DNA of 14,461 nt from Thermoproteota archaeon (GCA_011605835.1 JAAOZJ010000069.1:1-14461), one strand, 5' to 3'. Shown: positions 1 to 6,831, counted from the stretch's first letter. Numbers and translations are program-made. Notes: generated by a model from the sequence alone, not told the origin.

Positions 1-717
1 GTGCCGATGGACAAGAAGTTGCATCAATTGAGCTTGGAGCCCCTGTACACGGGGCCCAAGCTTCAAGTGGCGATAGACGAGAGGTACTTGAAGGACGGCT
101 TGAACATAGCTGAGGCCTGTTACAGAGGTGGGGCCGAGATCATCGAGGTGGGGACGCCTCTCATAAAGTCCGCTGGCCTAGAGGCCGTGAGGGAGTTCAG
201 GAGGAGGTTCCCCTACGCCACCATAGTCGCCGACCTAAAGACCTTTGACACCGGCTGGCTTGAGGTCGAGCTAGCGGCCGAGGCTGGAGCCGACGTGGTA
301 ACAGTACTGGGTGCGACTGACGACTACACGATCAAGGACGCCGTGGGCGCCGCTAGGAAGTACAACGTCAAGGTTATGTGCGACCTGATAAACGTGCCCG
401 ACCCCCTCACGAGGGCTAAAGAGGTGGAGAGGCTCGGGTGTGATATGATATGCGTCCACATGGGCATTAGCGTGCAAATGAGGGAGAGGGACGTGACCAA
501 GAAGATGGACATGCTCGAGGAGATAGTGAAGAGCGTCAAGGTCCCCGTGGCCGTGGCGGGCGGCGTGAGGCTGGAGCACGTAAACGAGTTGGTCAAGCGC
601 GGTTGCAAGATAATAATAGTGGGCTCGGCGATAACCAGGTCGTCCAACCCCGAGGAGGCCACGAGGAGGTTCATAACGACGATTCGGAGGGCCTACGAAG
701 GTCTCAGGGGCTCTTAA
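1..717 (+). CDS. hps: 3-hexulose-6-phosphate synthase (OMP decarboxylase-like TIM barrel)
   Basis: Catalyses the reversible aldol reaction between formaldehyde plus ribulose 5-phosphate and 3-hexulose 6-phosphate. In archaea without the oxidative pentose phosphate pathway it is known to run in reverse with the PHI isomerase to make ribulose 5-phosphate for nucleotides. The 238-residue protein matches the single-domain family length. Visible signatures are AIDE near residue 25, the family stretch EVGTPLIKSAG near residue 50, and the OMPDC-superfamily active-site motif D78-x-K80-T81-x-D83 (ADLKTFD), followed by VAGGV and IIVGSAI as the phosphate-binding strands 7 and 8. GTG at position 1 (or ATG at 7) may be the start, but the window edge prevents checking for an upstream one. 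Its 3' end overlaps the convergent pyrG by 14 bp. No PHI partner is visible. An OMP decarboxylase is less likely because of the HPS-type EVGTPLIKS and DLKTFD motifs. Confidence 0.93.
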   Translation: MPMDKKLHQLSLEPLYTGPKLQVAIDERYLKDGLNIAEACYRGGAEIIEVGTPLIKSAGLEAVREFRRRFPYATIVADLKTFDTGWLEVELAAEAGADVVTVLGATDDYTIKDAVGAARKYNVKVMCDLINVPDPLTRAKEVERLGCDMICVHMGISVQMRERDVTKKMDMLEEIVKSVKVPVAVAGGVRLEHVNELVKRGCKIIIVGSAITRSSNPEEATRRFITTIRRAYEGLRGS

Positions 718-2407
718 TAGAGCTACCGGGGACAACCGACCTCCTGAGCCTGCGCTCCAAGCAGGCCTTGACAAAGCCATAGAACAGGGGCGAGGGCCTG
801 TTCGGCCTTGACTTGAACTCTGGGTGCGCTTGCGTCGCCACAAAGAACGGATGATCTTTGAGCTCAATAAATTCGACCCTCCGCTTGTCGACGCTGTATC
901 CTGAGAAGACCATGCCGTAGCTCTGAAGGAGTGACCAATAGGCTGGGTTTATCTCGTACCGGTGTCTATGCCTCTCGAATATTATCGGCCTACCGTAGAG
1001 CTCGTACACCTTGGTTCCAGGCTCGAGAACGGTGGCTTGGGCCCCCAGTCTCATCGTTCCGCCCATCTCCTCGACGCGATGTTGTTCAGGTAGTAAGTCC
1101 ACAACTGGGTGGCTCGTAGATGGGTCCAGCTCCGTCGTGTTCGCGCCCTTAAGACGTGCGACGCTTCTCGCAAACTCCACCACGGCCAATTGCATCCCAA
1201 AGCATATGCCCAAGAAGGGGATCTTGTTCTCCCTCGCGTACTTGATGACCTTTATCTTCCCCTCGGCACCGCGTGCTCCAAAGCCCGGCAGAACTACTAC
1301 ACCGTCGCACGAGTCCAAAATCTCTTGGTACTCTTTCGGTATCTCTTCGCCTTGATCGAGTAGCGTGGCCTCAAGCCAAGTCATGTTGACTTTGGTTTCA
1401 AGGGATGCGCCTGCGTGCTTTAGGGCTTCTATTATGCTTATGTAGGAGTCCTTCAACTTCGTGTACTTGCCGCACATGCAGACGTTAACTTCATACCTAT
1501 GGAATTTGTATCTCATCACTACCTCTTTCCAAGGAGACCAATCTGCTTGAACGTTGTTTAACATCAGTCGCCTGCATATGTAATTACCCATTCCTTGCTC
1601 GTCCAATATCATCGGCAACTCGTATATGCACTCGACGTCGTAAGAGGTGAAGACAGCTTCTTCAGGGACGTTGCTGTAAAGCGCTATCTTCTTCTTGGAG
1701 TCTTCGTCCAGCGGGTATTTGCACCGCGCTACCACTACGTCGGGCTGTATGCCGATGCGTCTAAGCTCCTGCACGCTGTGCTGGAGGGGTTTCGTCTTGA
1801 ACTCTCCGGTAACCTCAAGTATTGGCACGAGGGCCACGTGAACGAAGAGGGTATTTGAGGGGCCCTCTTCGAGTCTCATCTGCCTGATGGCCTCGAGGAA
1901 TGGGAGGCCCTCTATGTCTCCCGTAGTGCCCCCACATTCGATGAGCGTCACGTCAACGTTGCTCCTCTGGGCCACAGATCGTATCCTCCTCTTCACCTCG
2001 TCGGTTATGTGCGGTATTATTTGCACGCACTTGCCGAGGTACTTGCCCTTCCTCTCAGCATCTATGACAGCCATGTAGACTTGGCCCGTCGTGATGTTGT
2101 TGTCCTTCGACAAGTCTACGTCGAGGAAGCGCTCGTAGTGGCCGAGATCTAGGTCTACCTCGCCTCCATCCTCTGTCACGAAGACCTCGCCATGCATGTA
2201 TGCCCGGCTCTAAGCTCGAGCTTAGAGCCTATGGGTTCATGGTCCCGGCGTCGACGTTTATGTCTACCCGGCCTCACAGGCCTATGGGTCTATCTTTATC
2301 GCCGTTACGGAGAAGCCCCTGACCTGTAACATTTTGCCTATTGATGCCGTCACGGCCCCCTTGCCTACGCTTGACAGGACACCCCCTGTGATGAATATGT
2401 ACTTCAT
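704..2407 (-). CDS. pyrG: CTP synthase, split by two BHB introns: join(2407-2284, 2263-2231, 2199-704)
   Basis: Makes CTP from UTP, ATP and glutamine. The uninterrupted reading frame (from ATG 2197) begins at MHGEVF, about 53 residues into the normal family sequence. The missing N-terminus is encoded just upstream in three pieces. Exon 1 (ATG 2407, 41 codons plus 1 nt) carries the P-loop GGVLSSVGKG and ends KIDP. A 33-nt exon 2 encodes INVDAGTMNP. Exon 3 continues at M54. Removing 20 and 31 nt gives KIDPYINVDAGTMNPYMHGE, the invariant family sequence, and a 550-residue protein of normal length. The C-terminal glutaminase domain has nucleophile C385 in GICFGMQ and the H511/E513 pair in AHPEF. 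A GGTG element lies 5 nt before ATG 2407. Unspliced RNA would stop with UAG right after Pro41. A pseudogene is unlikely, because no other damage is seen in the remaining 497 codons. Confidence 0.95.
2200..2230 (-). other. 31-nt BHB intron 2 of pyrG
   Basis: Seen directly: after exon ACCC and bulge AU|A comes a perfect 10-bp inner helix, GGCUCUAAGC with GCUUAGAGCC, closed by a UCGA loop, then GGGC and bulge AU|A. The central helix has three C-G pairs plus an A-C mismatch at its outer end. Cutting each bulge after the second base joins CCA U^AC AUG CAU, Pro-Tyr-Met-His, restoring the NPY-x-HGEVF motif. The intron is phase 1, inside the Tyr53 codon, and lies at the same point of the same exon sequence (ACCCAU^ACAU) as intron 1. 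CAUG in both flanking exons could form a weak outer helix with an unpaired A. Confidence 0.92.
2264..2283 (-). other. 20-nt BHB intron 1 of pyrG
   Basis: Seen directly: on the minus strand the intron reads AGGCCUGUGAGGCCGGGUAG. With its flanks it folds as exon ACCC (central helix), bulge AU|A, inner helix GGCCU, loop GUG, AGGCC, then GGGU (pairing fully with ACCC), then bulge AG|A. Cutting each 3-nt bulge after its second base yields CCA U^AC AUA, that is Pro-Tyr-Ile, exactly the expected CTP synthase sequence. The outer exon-exon helix is essentially one G-C pair, so this is a relaxed motif of the kind known for crenarchaeal tRNA introns. It is phase 1, inside the Tyr42 codon. The family of events (archaeal BHB splicing by EndA and RtcB) is established; its action here is inferred. 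Confidence 0.93.
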
Positions 2408-2440
2408 AGGCACCCACACAAAGTGCGTCTGACTCTTAAG

Positions 2441-2451
2441 GCGAGATAAAC
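2441..2451 (-). promoter_or_regulatory. possible TATA box for pyrG
   Basis: On the minus strand the sequence reads GTTTATCTCGC, about 40 nt before ATG 2407, which would leave a leader of roughly 15 nt containing the GGTG element. This is a motif guess only. The rest of the gap between pyrG and the TFE gene shows no other feature. Confidence 0.35.
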
Positions 2452-2506
2452 CTTGCGCAACTTTACCTTCAGCTGATAGTGGTATAGGCGTAAACTCAGT
2501 GCGCGT

Positions 2507-3034
2507 CTACGGATCTTTCTCCAAGGCCTCGATCTTCGCCTTAAGCTTTTCGATTATCCTCTGGTTGTCGAAGTTCTGCAACATTGCGCCGCACTGAAAG
2601 CACTTGAACTGCTGATCCAGAGCCCTTTCAAACGGTATTCTATCACCACAACCGTTTGGGCACACGAAGAAGACCTTCTGCTCTTCATATCGAAGCCTCT
2701 CACGCAACCTGTTTAAGACGAGTTTCTTCCTTTCCTTCACGATCTCTCTCAGACCCTCTTTGTTTAAAGACCAAAAGTAGAGGAAGTAGCCTTTTTCTTC
2801 ATCGATCTCCCTCCTGTAGGTCACTATGCGCTTGTCGAGGAGGTCGTAGAGTATTCGCCTGACTTGATTAAGCCTCATACCAGTTTTCTCGGCTATGAAC
2901 TCGTCGATCACCTCGCTCTCGTTTAGCATTACTTTGACCACTTTGACGGCGTCTTCGCCGCAGAGCAAACTAATTAGCCTCATCAGCACGTCTGAAGACT
3001 CCTTGTCGTAGTGCACTGGCGCTCTGGAGACCAT
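2507..3034 (-). CDS. tfe: transcription initiation factor E, alpha subunit
   Basis: General transcription factor that stabilises the open complex with TBP, TFB and RNA polymerase; homologous to the N-terminal half of eukaryotic TFIIE alpha. The 175-residue protein has an N-terminal winged-helix domain (about residues 10-90, including NQVRRILYDLLDKRIV), a basic linker helix, then a zinc ribbon with C125, C129, C145 and C148 (CPNGC and CFQCG), and a C-terminal charged helix. Length and order match archaeal TFE. It starts with ATG 3034 just downstream of a TATA-like CTCTATAAGT, so the mRNA is probably leaderless or nearly so. It is divergent from the trm56 gene and followed on the same strand by pyrG after about 100 nt. 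Confidence 0.95.
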   Translation of the reverse strand: MVSRAPVHYDKESSDVLMRLISLLCGEDAVKVVKVMLNESEVIDEFIAEKTGMRLNQVRRILYDLLDKRIVTYRREIDEEKGYFLYFWSLNKEGLREIVKERKKLVLNRLRERLRYEEQKVFFVCPNGCGDRIPFERALDQQFKCFQCGAMLQNFDNQRIIEKLKAKIEALEKDP

Positions 3035-3050
3035 TACGTTCTTGCACCTG

Positions 3051-3060
3051 ACTTATAGAG
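3051..3060 (-). promoter_or_regulatory. TATA box for the TFE gene
   Basis: CTCTATAAGT on the minus strand, centred about 21 nt before ATG 3034. The spacing fits transcription starting at or next to the start codon (leaderless mRNA). Confidence 0.5.
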
Positions 3061-3070
3061 CCCCTAGCAA

Positions 3071-3080
3071 GTTTAAAAAT
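3071..3080 (+). promoter_or_regulatory. TATA box for trm56
   Basis: GTTTAAAAAT centred about 25 nt before GTG 3101. No ribosome-binding site is visible between them, so a leaderless transcript starting at the GTG is the simplest reading. Confidence 0.6.
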
Positions 3081-3100
3081 GCTGACTCAGTTATTATCTA

Positions 3101-3634
3101 GTGTGCAAGATCAAGATAATAGTGCTAAGGTATGGTCATAGGCCTTCGCGGGACAAGAGAGTTAGCACGCACTTAGCCCTCGTAGCTCGAGCCTTCGGAG
3201 CTCACGAGGCCTGGTTTGACACGAAAGACGAGAGCTTGGAGAGAAGGATAGCTCAGGTGAATGAAGCCTTTGGCGGAAGCTTCGCCGTAAAGACGGGCGT
3301 TGATCTGATGAGCGCGATAAAAGAAGCCAAGAAGGAAGGCTTTTGCGTGGTTCACTTGACGATGTACGGCATACCCCTACCCCAACTCATAGAGGAAATT
3401 AGGGGCAAGAGTAAGTTGTTGGTGCTTGTGGGAGGGCCAAAGGTCCCCAGGTACTTCTACGAGGTGGCTGACTACAACGTCTCCATAACCAATCAACCTC
3501 ATAGCGAGGTGGCTGCCCTGGCGGTATTCTTAGACTGGTTATACGAGGGGGATGAGTTCAACTTTAAGTTTGAGGGAGGGAGGATCGAGATCGAGCCCTG
3601 CGTCAGGGGCAAGAAAATCAGGGTCTTAAGGTGA
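3101..3634 (+). CDS. trm56: tRNA (cytidine(56)-2'-O)-methyltransferase, aTrm56 (SPOUT class)
   Basis: Methylates the ribose of C56 in the T-loop of archaeal tRNAs using S-adenosylmethionine, stabilising the elbow region. At 177 residues it matches the family. Signatures seen: RYGHRPSRDKRVSTH near residue 10, ARAFGA, HLTMYG near residue 87, the SAM-binding knot segments GGPKVP (111-116) and NQPHSEVAALAVFLD (from 131). The start is GTG 3101, supported by the TATA spacing and by the conserved N-terminus beginning only a few residues in. It is followed after 9 nt by hflX, so the two are probably one transcript. Confidence 0.94.
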   Translation: MCKIKIIVLRYGHRPSRDKRVSTHLALVARAFGAHEAWFDTKDESLERRIAQVNEAFGGSFAVKTGVDLMSAIKEAKKEGFCVVHLTMYGIPLPQLIEEIRGKSKLLVLVGGPKVPRYFYEVADYNVSITNQPHSEVAALAVFLDWLYEGDEFNFKFEGGRIEIEPCVRGKKIRVLR

Positions 3635-3643
3635 AGAGGGGTT

Positions 3644-4732
3644 TTGCAGAAGGCCGTAATAGTCGGGGTTTTCCAGAAGAGCGATGACTTCAGGTTGCGC
3701 GAAGTAGAAGAGCTAGCGAGGAACAGCGGATACCTCATCGTTGACAAGGTGATACAGATAAGGAGCAACCCGCACGCTGGCTACTTGATAGGACCAGGGA
3801 AGCTTCGAGAGCTTAAGGACAGGGTGAAGAAGTACGGAGTCAAGACAGTGCTATTCGCCAACGAGCTAAAGCCCGGACAGTACTTCAGGTTGCAGAAGGA
3901 GCTGGGGCTAGACGTGAACATACTGGACAGGGTGCTGTTAATCCTCGACATCTTCGACAAGAGGGCCTTCACATCAGAAGCCAAGCTTCAGATCGAGCTC
4001 GCGAGGCTAAAGTACACCTTGCCTTGGGCGCGAGAGCTTGTGAGGCTAAAGGGCTTCGGTAGCGAGAAGATGGGATTCGGGTCTCTCGGTAGCTACCCTT
4101 ACGAGGCATATATATCGTTCGCACGGAAGAGGATCAAAGTGATAGAGGAGAGGCTGGAGAGATTGAAAAAGAGGCAAGAGGAAGTAGTGATTAGGCGCAA
4201 GGAAGTCGACTTGCCCATAGTTGCTCTGACTGGCTACACGCAATCTGGTAAAACTACTCTTTTCAACCTCTTGGCCAAGGAGAGCAAGGTGACGGGGCTG
4301 GGCCCCTTTACGACGTTAGAGACGTGCGCTAGGAGGGTCGACGCCTACGGAAAGAGCTTCATAATCGTGGACTCCCTCGGGTTCATCGATGAAATGCCCC
4401 AATTGGTACTTGATGCCTTTCATGCAACACTTGTGGAGCTGAGGCTAGCCGATGTAATAGCATTGCTCATAGATGTCTCTGAGGCGCCTTCGATTATGGA
4501 GAGGAAACTCAAGACGTCTCTTTCAATCGTATCCGGTGTAGCAGGTGACAACAAACCTCTGATAGTAGCCGCCAACAAAATGGACTTAGTAGGCGACTCT
4601 AGGCTTGAGAAGTCCATCAAATTAGTGAAGAGAATCGCCTGTCACTACGATGTCGTGCCCATAAGCGCTAAGAAGGCAGTTAACGTGAGCTTTTTCTTAA
4701 AGAAAATTGTCGAGAAGCTGGGGAAGAACTGA
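3644..4732 (+). CDS. hflX: HflX-type GTPase, ribosome-associated
   Basis: HflX proteins bind the large ribosomal subunit and are linked in bacteria to rescue of stalled or heat-damaged ribosomes; the archaeal role is less defined. The 362-residue protein has the N-terminal HflX domain (about 1-150, with HAGYLIGPGKL and LDRVLLILDIFDKRA), a coiled-coil linker rich in Arg/Lys/Glu (about 165-188), and a G domain with G1 GYTQSGKTT at 197-205, G3 DSLG at 243-246, G4 NKMD at 311-314 and SAK at 341-343. G1 and G3 differ from the common GYTNAGKS and DTVG forms. The start TTG 3644 is chosen because the trm56 stop codon lies in frame just upstream and GAGGGG precedes it. It ends convergent with the MBF1 gene, with 29 nt between them. 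Confidence 0.94.
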   Translation: MQKAVIVGVFQKSDDFRLREVEELARNSGYLIVDKVIQIRSNPHAGYLIGPGKLRELKDRVKKYGVKTVLFANELKPGQYFRLQKELGLDVNILDRVLLILDIFDKRAFTSEAKLQIELARLKYTLPWARELVRLKGFGSEKMGFGSLGSYPYEAYISFARKRIKVIEERLERLKKRQEEVVIRRKEVDLPIVALTGYTQSGKTTLFNLLAKESKVTGLGPFTTLETCARRVDAYGKSFIIVDSLGFIDEMPQLVLDAFHATLVELRLADVIALLIDVSEAPSIMERKLKTSLSIVSGVAGDNKPLIVAANKMDLVGDSRLEKSIKLVKRIACHYDVVPISAKKAVNVSFFLKKIVEKLGKN

Positions 4733-4761
4733 GGGCAAAGCCTTAGAGCTAGGGGCCTCAC

Positions 4762-5223
4762 CTATTTGTTACGCTCTTTTATCACAGCCACATCGCCCAA
4801 TGTCAGTTGAAGTCCTTGGGGCTTGGGTAGCTCTTGCTCCTGGCGAATCTCTTCGTACAGCCTTATCTTCAGCACCTTTTCAATCTTCTTGGCCAACTCC
4901 AAAGTAGGGGCCATACGACCGCTCTCCAGCCTTCGCACTATTGATTCCTTTTCGCCTATCAGCATCGCTAAGTCAGCCTGCGTGAGGCCCATATTCTCTC
5001 GAGCCTGTCGAATGAGGACGTTGTAGTTGCTTACGAGGACGGTGCTCTCGAGGCCCATGCTGAGCTCCCTGCGCTTCGCTATTTGTTTAGGACGGGTCGT
5101 AGCCTTCGGCCTTACTATCGAGCCGTAACGGGAGCACTGGGGGCATACCATAAGCTGAGAGCCTTCTATCCAAACTCTAACAGGCTTGCCGACAATTGGT
5201 TTGCCGCAAAGCTCACACGACAT
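4762..5223 (-). CDS. mbf1: archaeal multiprotein bridging factor 1 (zinc ribbon plus Cro/C1 HTH)
   Basis: MBF1 links transcription factors to TBP in eukaryotes; the archaeal form has been reported to associate with the ribosome. The 153-residue protein has an archaeal-specific N-terminal zinc ribbon with C3, C6, C27 and C30, a basic linker (about 38-55), then a helix-turn-helix of the Cro/C1 type from about residue 67 to 125 (RENMGLTQADLAMLIG, then SIVRRLESGRMAPTLELAKKIEKVL), and a short C-terminal tail. ATG 5223 is preceded by a GAGGT ribosome-binding site. Divergent from the PUA gene. The zinc ribbon plus HTH makes a simple phage-type regulator unlikely. Confidence 0.93.
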   Translation of the reverse strand: MSCELCGKPIVGKPVRVWIEGSQLMVCPQCSRYGSIVRPKATTRPKQIAKRRELSMGLESTVLVSNYNVLIRQARENMGLTQADLAMLIGEKESIVRRLESGRMAPTLELAKKIEKVLKIRLYEEIRQEQELPKPQGLQLTLGDVAVIKERNK

Positions 5224-5250
5224 GGCAGAGACCTCACTTACGGCTGATAG

Positions 5251-5262
5251 GTATTAATTTGC
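5251..5262. promoter_or_regulatory. AT-rich divergent promoter between MBF1 and PUA genes
   Basis: The segment with TATTAATTT (5252-5260) is centred about 28 nt before GTG 5284, the right spacing for a leaderless PUA-NAC transcript. The same AT-rich stretch or the adjacent AAATTT at 5264-5269 could serve the MBF1 gene on the other strand. Confidence 0.4.
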
Positions 5263-5283
5263 GAAATTTGGGATAAATGTGTT

Positions 5284-5808
5284 GTGGCCCATTTAAGTGA
5301 TAAGTTCTTAGTCGAACTGGTGAAGATGCGAGCTGACTATCAGTTCGGGCCGGGAGCCGGAGAGGCCCTGACCTCAGGAGGAGTGAAAGTGGAGATCTCG
5401 AAGAGAACGGGAAAGCCGCGGTACGTTTATGACCTCGACGGCAGGCTTCTAGCAACCATCAGGTGGAACGACGGTTTCCTAGCTTTGACGCTCGAGGGCG
5501 CTCGCTTACTGAAAGAGCGTTTTAAGCCGCCAAGGCTTAGAGTGGTGGTCAAGAACGACGTCAGAGACTTCATAAGGCAAGGGAGGAGTGTTTTCGCAAA
5601 GCACGTCGTTAAAGTGGACCCTGAAGTTCGATGTGGTGACGAAGTCATTGTGGTAGACGAAGATGACAACTTGCTTGCTGTCGGTCGTGCTATGCTGTCA
5701 AGTTACGAGATGCTAGCATTTAATTCAGGGGTAGCGGTAAAAGTAAGAAGAGGTGTAGAAGGTGAAGATAAGCCCGAGAGAATTGCAGAGGATAATGCAG
5801 TCGGTTAA
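5284..5808 (+). CDS. PUA-domain RNA-binding protein
   Basis: A 174-residue protein with an N-terminal domain resembling the pre-PUA region (about 1-85) and a C-terminal PUA domain (about 86-160) like that of archaeal tRNA-guanine transglycosylase. Visible PUA hallmarks are RVVVKNDVRDFIRQGRSVFAKHV, GDEVIVVDEDDNLLAVGRAMLS and a final strand VAVKVRRGVEG. No catalytic motif is seen, so an RNA-binding or RNA-modification accessory role is inferred and the substrate is unknown. GTG 5284 is used; the TATA spacing supports it. Its last 47 nt overlap the NAC gene in another frame, suggesting the two are co-expressed. Confidence 0.8.
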   Translation: MAHLSDKFLVELVKMRADYQFGPGAGEALTSGGVKVEISKRTGKPRYVYDLDGRLLATIRWNDGFLALTLEGARLLKERFKPPRLRVVVKNDVRDFIRQGRSVFAKHVVKVDPEVRCGDEVIVVDEDDNLLAVGRAMLSSYEMLAFNSGVAVKVRRGVEGEDKPERIAEDNAVG

Positions 5809-6115
5809 GAGGGCGGGGCTCTCAATAGAACAAGTGGAGGGCGTCGAGGGCGTGATAATCAAGCTTCGGGACAGAGAATTAGTGATCAAAAAGCCCCAAG
5901 TCACTTGTATGAAGGTCGGAGGACAGACGATCTTTCAAGTGATTGGCGAAGTTGAGGAGAAGGGCTTAGCAATAGAGGAGGAGATAAGCGTATCAGAGGA
6001 GGACGTTCAGCTAGTCGCATCCCAAGCAGGCGTAAGTCTCGAGGAGGCTAGGAGGGCGCTAAAGGCCACTAAGGGCGATCTCGCGAGAGCGATACTGTAC
6101 CTAAAGGGCGCCTGA
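5762..6115 (+). CDS. nac: archaeal nascent polypeptide-associated complex protein (NAC alpha-type)
   Basis: Homodimeric archaeal NAC binds ribosomes near the exit tunnel and contacts nascent chains. The 117-residue protein has the typical N-terminus ISPRELQRIMQ, the NAC beta-barrel (about 15-66, including VIIKLRDRELVIKKPQV and TIFQVIGE) and a C-terminal UBA domain (about 77-117, VSEEDVQLVASQAGVSLEEARRALK). The GTG start at 5762 lies inside the preceding PUA gene. It is favoured by GAGGTG at 5750-5755 with good spacing and by family N-termini; ATG 5795 would remove conserved residues. It ends 4 nt from the convergent ATPase gene. Confidence 0.93.
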   Translation: MKISPRELQRIMQSVKRAGLSIEQVEGVEGVIIKLRDRELVIKKPQVTCMKVGGQTIFQVIGEVEEKGLAIEEEISVSEEDVQLVASQAGVSLEEARRALKATKGDLARAILYLKGA

Positions 6116-6119
6116 ATAC

Positions 6120-6752
6120 TTACTTCTTCACCCGCTTCTTCTTCAGCAACCTCAACCTGAACACGTCCTCGCGGGCTCGCTCATCTAAATATAGCTCTAT
6201 GGTCTTCATGTTCCTCTCTATTGCTGGTATCACTATGTTCTCAAGGGCGTTAACCCTTCTCTTAGCCTTCTCGACCTCTTCCGCGATTCTCCTAGCGACT
6301 GCTTGGATCTCGGCGAGCCTTATCACTGAGGCGAACGCGTCTTTAAACGCTTTCACGGCTTCGTCCAAGAAGGCCGTTGTGCCCAGCAAATTGTATGGCG
6401 GGACGCCAGCCTCAGCCAATTGTACGAGTTTGAACACAGGGGTCGTGACGCCCATTATATTCCTAGTCTTGACCTCTATAGCTACTTGGGGTCTTAGAGA
6501 GGCTATGACCTCGTTGAGCTTGTAGACCCCCATGTGGGCTCTGGCCAGCGCCAACTGGTTCAGCGCTTTCTCGAGCTTCCCCCTAACCTCAAGCATTAAG
6601 TTTTGGTACTCCTTAGCCAATGAGAGCAACTCCATCACCAAAGCATCGCGCTTCTCCTTGAGAAGGGCTAGACCCCTTTCTGCAAGTCTCTTCCTACGGC
6701 GTAAGTTTATCAGCTCCATTCGCGTCGGCTTTAGCTCAACCCTCGAGCTCAA
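6120..6752 (-). CDS. atpD: A/V-type ATP synthase subunit D (central stalk)
   Basis: Subunit D with F forms the rotating central stalk that couples catalysis in the A/B head to the membrane ring. The 210-residue protein starts with the diagnostic VELKPTRMELINLRRRKRLAERGLALLKEKRDALV and is almost wholly helical, forming two long coiled coils separated by a middle segment (about 85-130, with IMGVTTPVF). It ends in a Lys-rich tail. TTG 6752 is taken as the start because a TAG lies directly in frame upstream and the conserved N-terminus begins at once; GGTG lies about 10 nt before it. The next ATG (6719) would remove conserved residues. Other ATPase subunit genes are not in this window. Confidence 0.94.
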   Translation of the reverse strand: MSSRVELKPTRMELINLRRRKRLAERGLALLKEKRDALVMELLSLAKEYQNLMLEVRGKLEKALNQLALARAHMGVYKLNEVIASLRPQVAIEVKTRNIMGVTTPVFKLVQLAEAGVPPYNLLGTTAFLDEAVKAFKDAFASVIRLAEIQAVARRIAEEVEKAKRRVNALENIVIPAIERNMKTIELYLDERAREDVFRLRLLKKKRVKK

Positions 6753-6785
6753 CTACCATGCACCGTTCTCTTAATCGCGTGAGAA

Positions 6786-6805
6786 GCTTATTTAAAGTTT
6801 AAAGC
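6786..6805. promoter_or_regulatory. divergent promoter region for atpD and the HDAC gene
   Basis: Two TATA-like runs, ATTTAAAG and GTTTAAAG, lie side by side in the 67-80 nt between the two genes. On the minus strand CTTTAAATAAGC is about 40 nt before TTG 6752; on the plus strand the second run is about 30 nt before ATG 6832. Confidence 0.45.
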
Positions 6806-6831
6806 GTAGATAGAGGTCGTTGGTGTCTTGG

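Noticed and set aside
271..867. Long antisense reading frame opposite the HPS gene
   Set aside because: It is a shadow of the hps and pyrG coding sequences with low-complexity composition and no family resemblance.
704..2197. CTP synthase as an N-terminally truncated protein or pseudogene starting at ATG 2197
   Set aside because: The missing 53 codons, including the P-loop, are intact at 2198-2407, and the only interruptions are two elements that fit BHB introns exactly; the rest of the gene is undamaged.
2200..2230. The palindrome as a terminator or operator
   Set aside because: It sits between two conserved coding exons and its arms form the inner helix of the splice motif. A second role is not excluded but is not needed.
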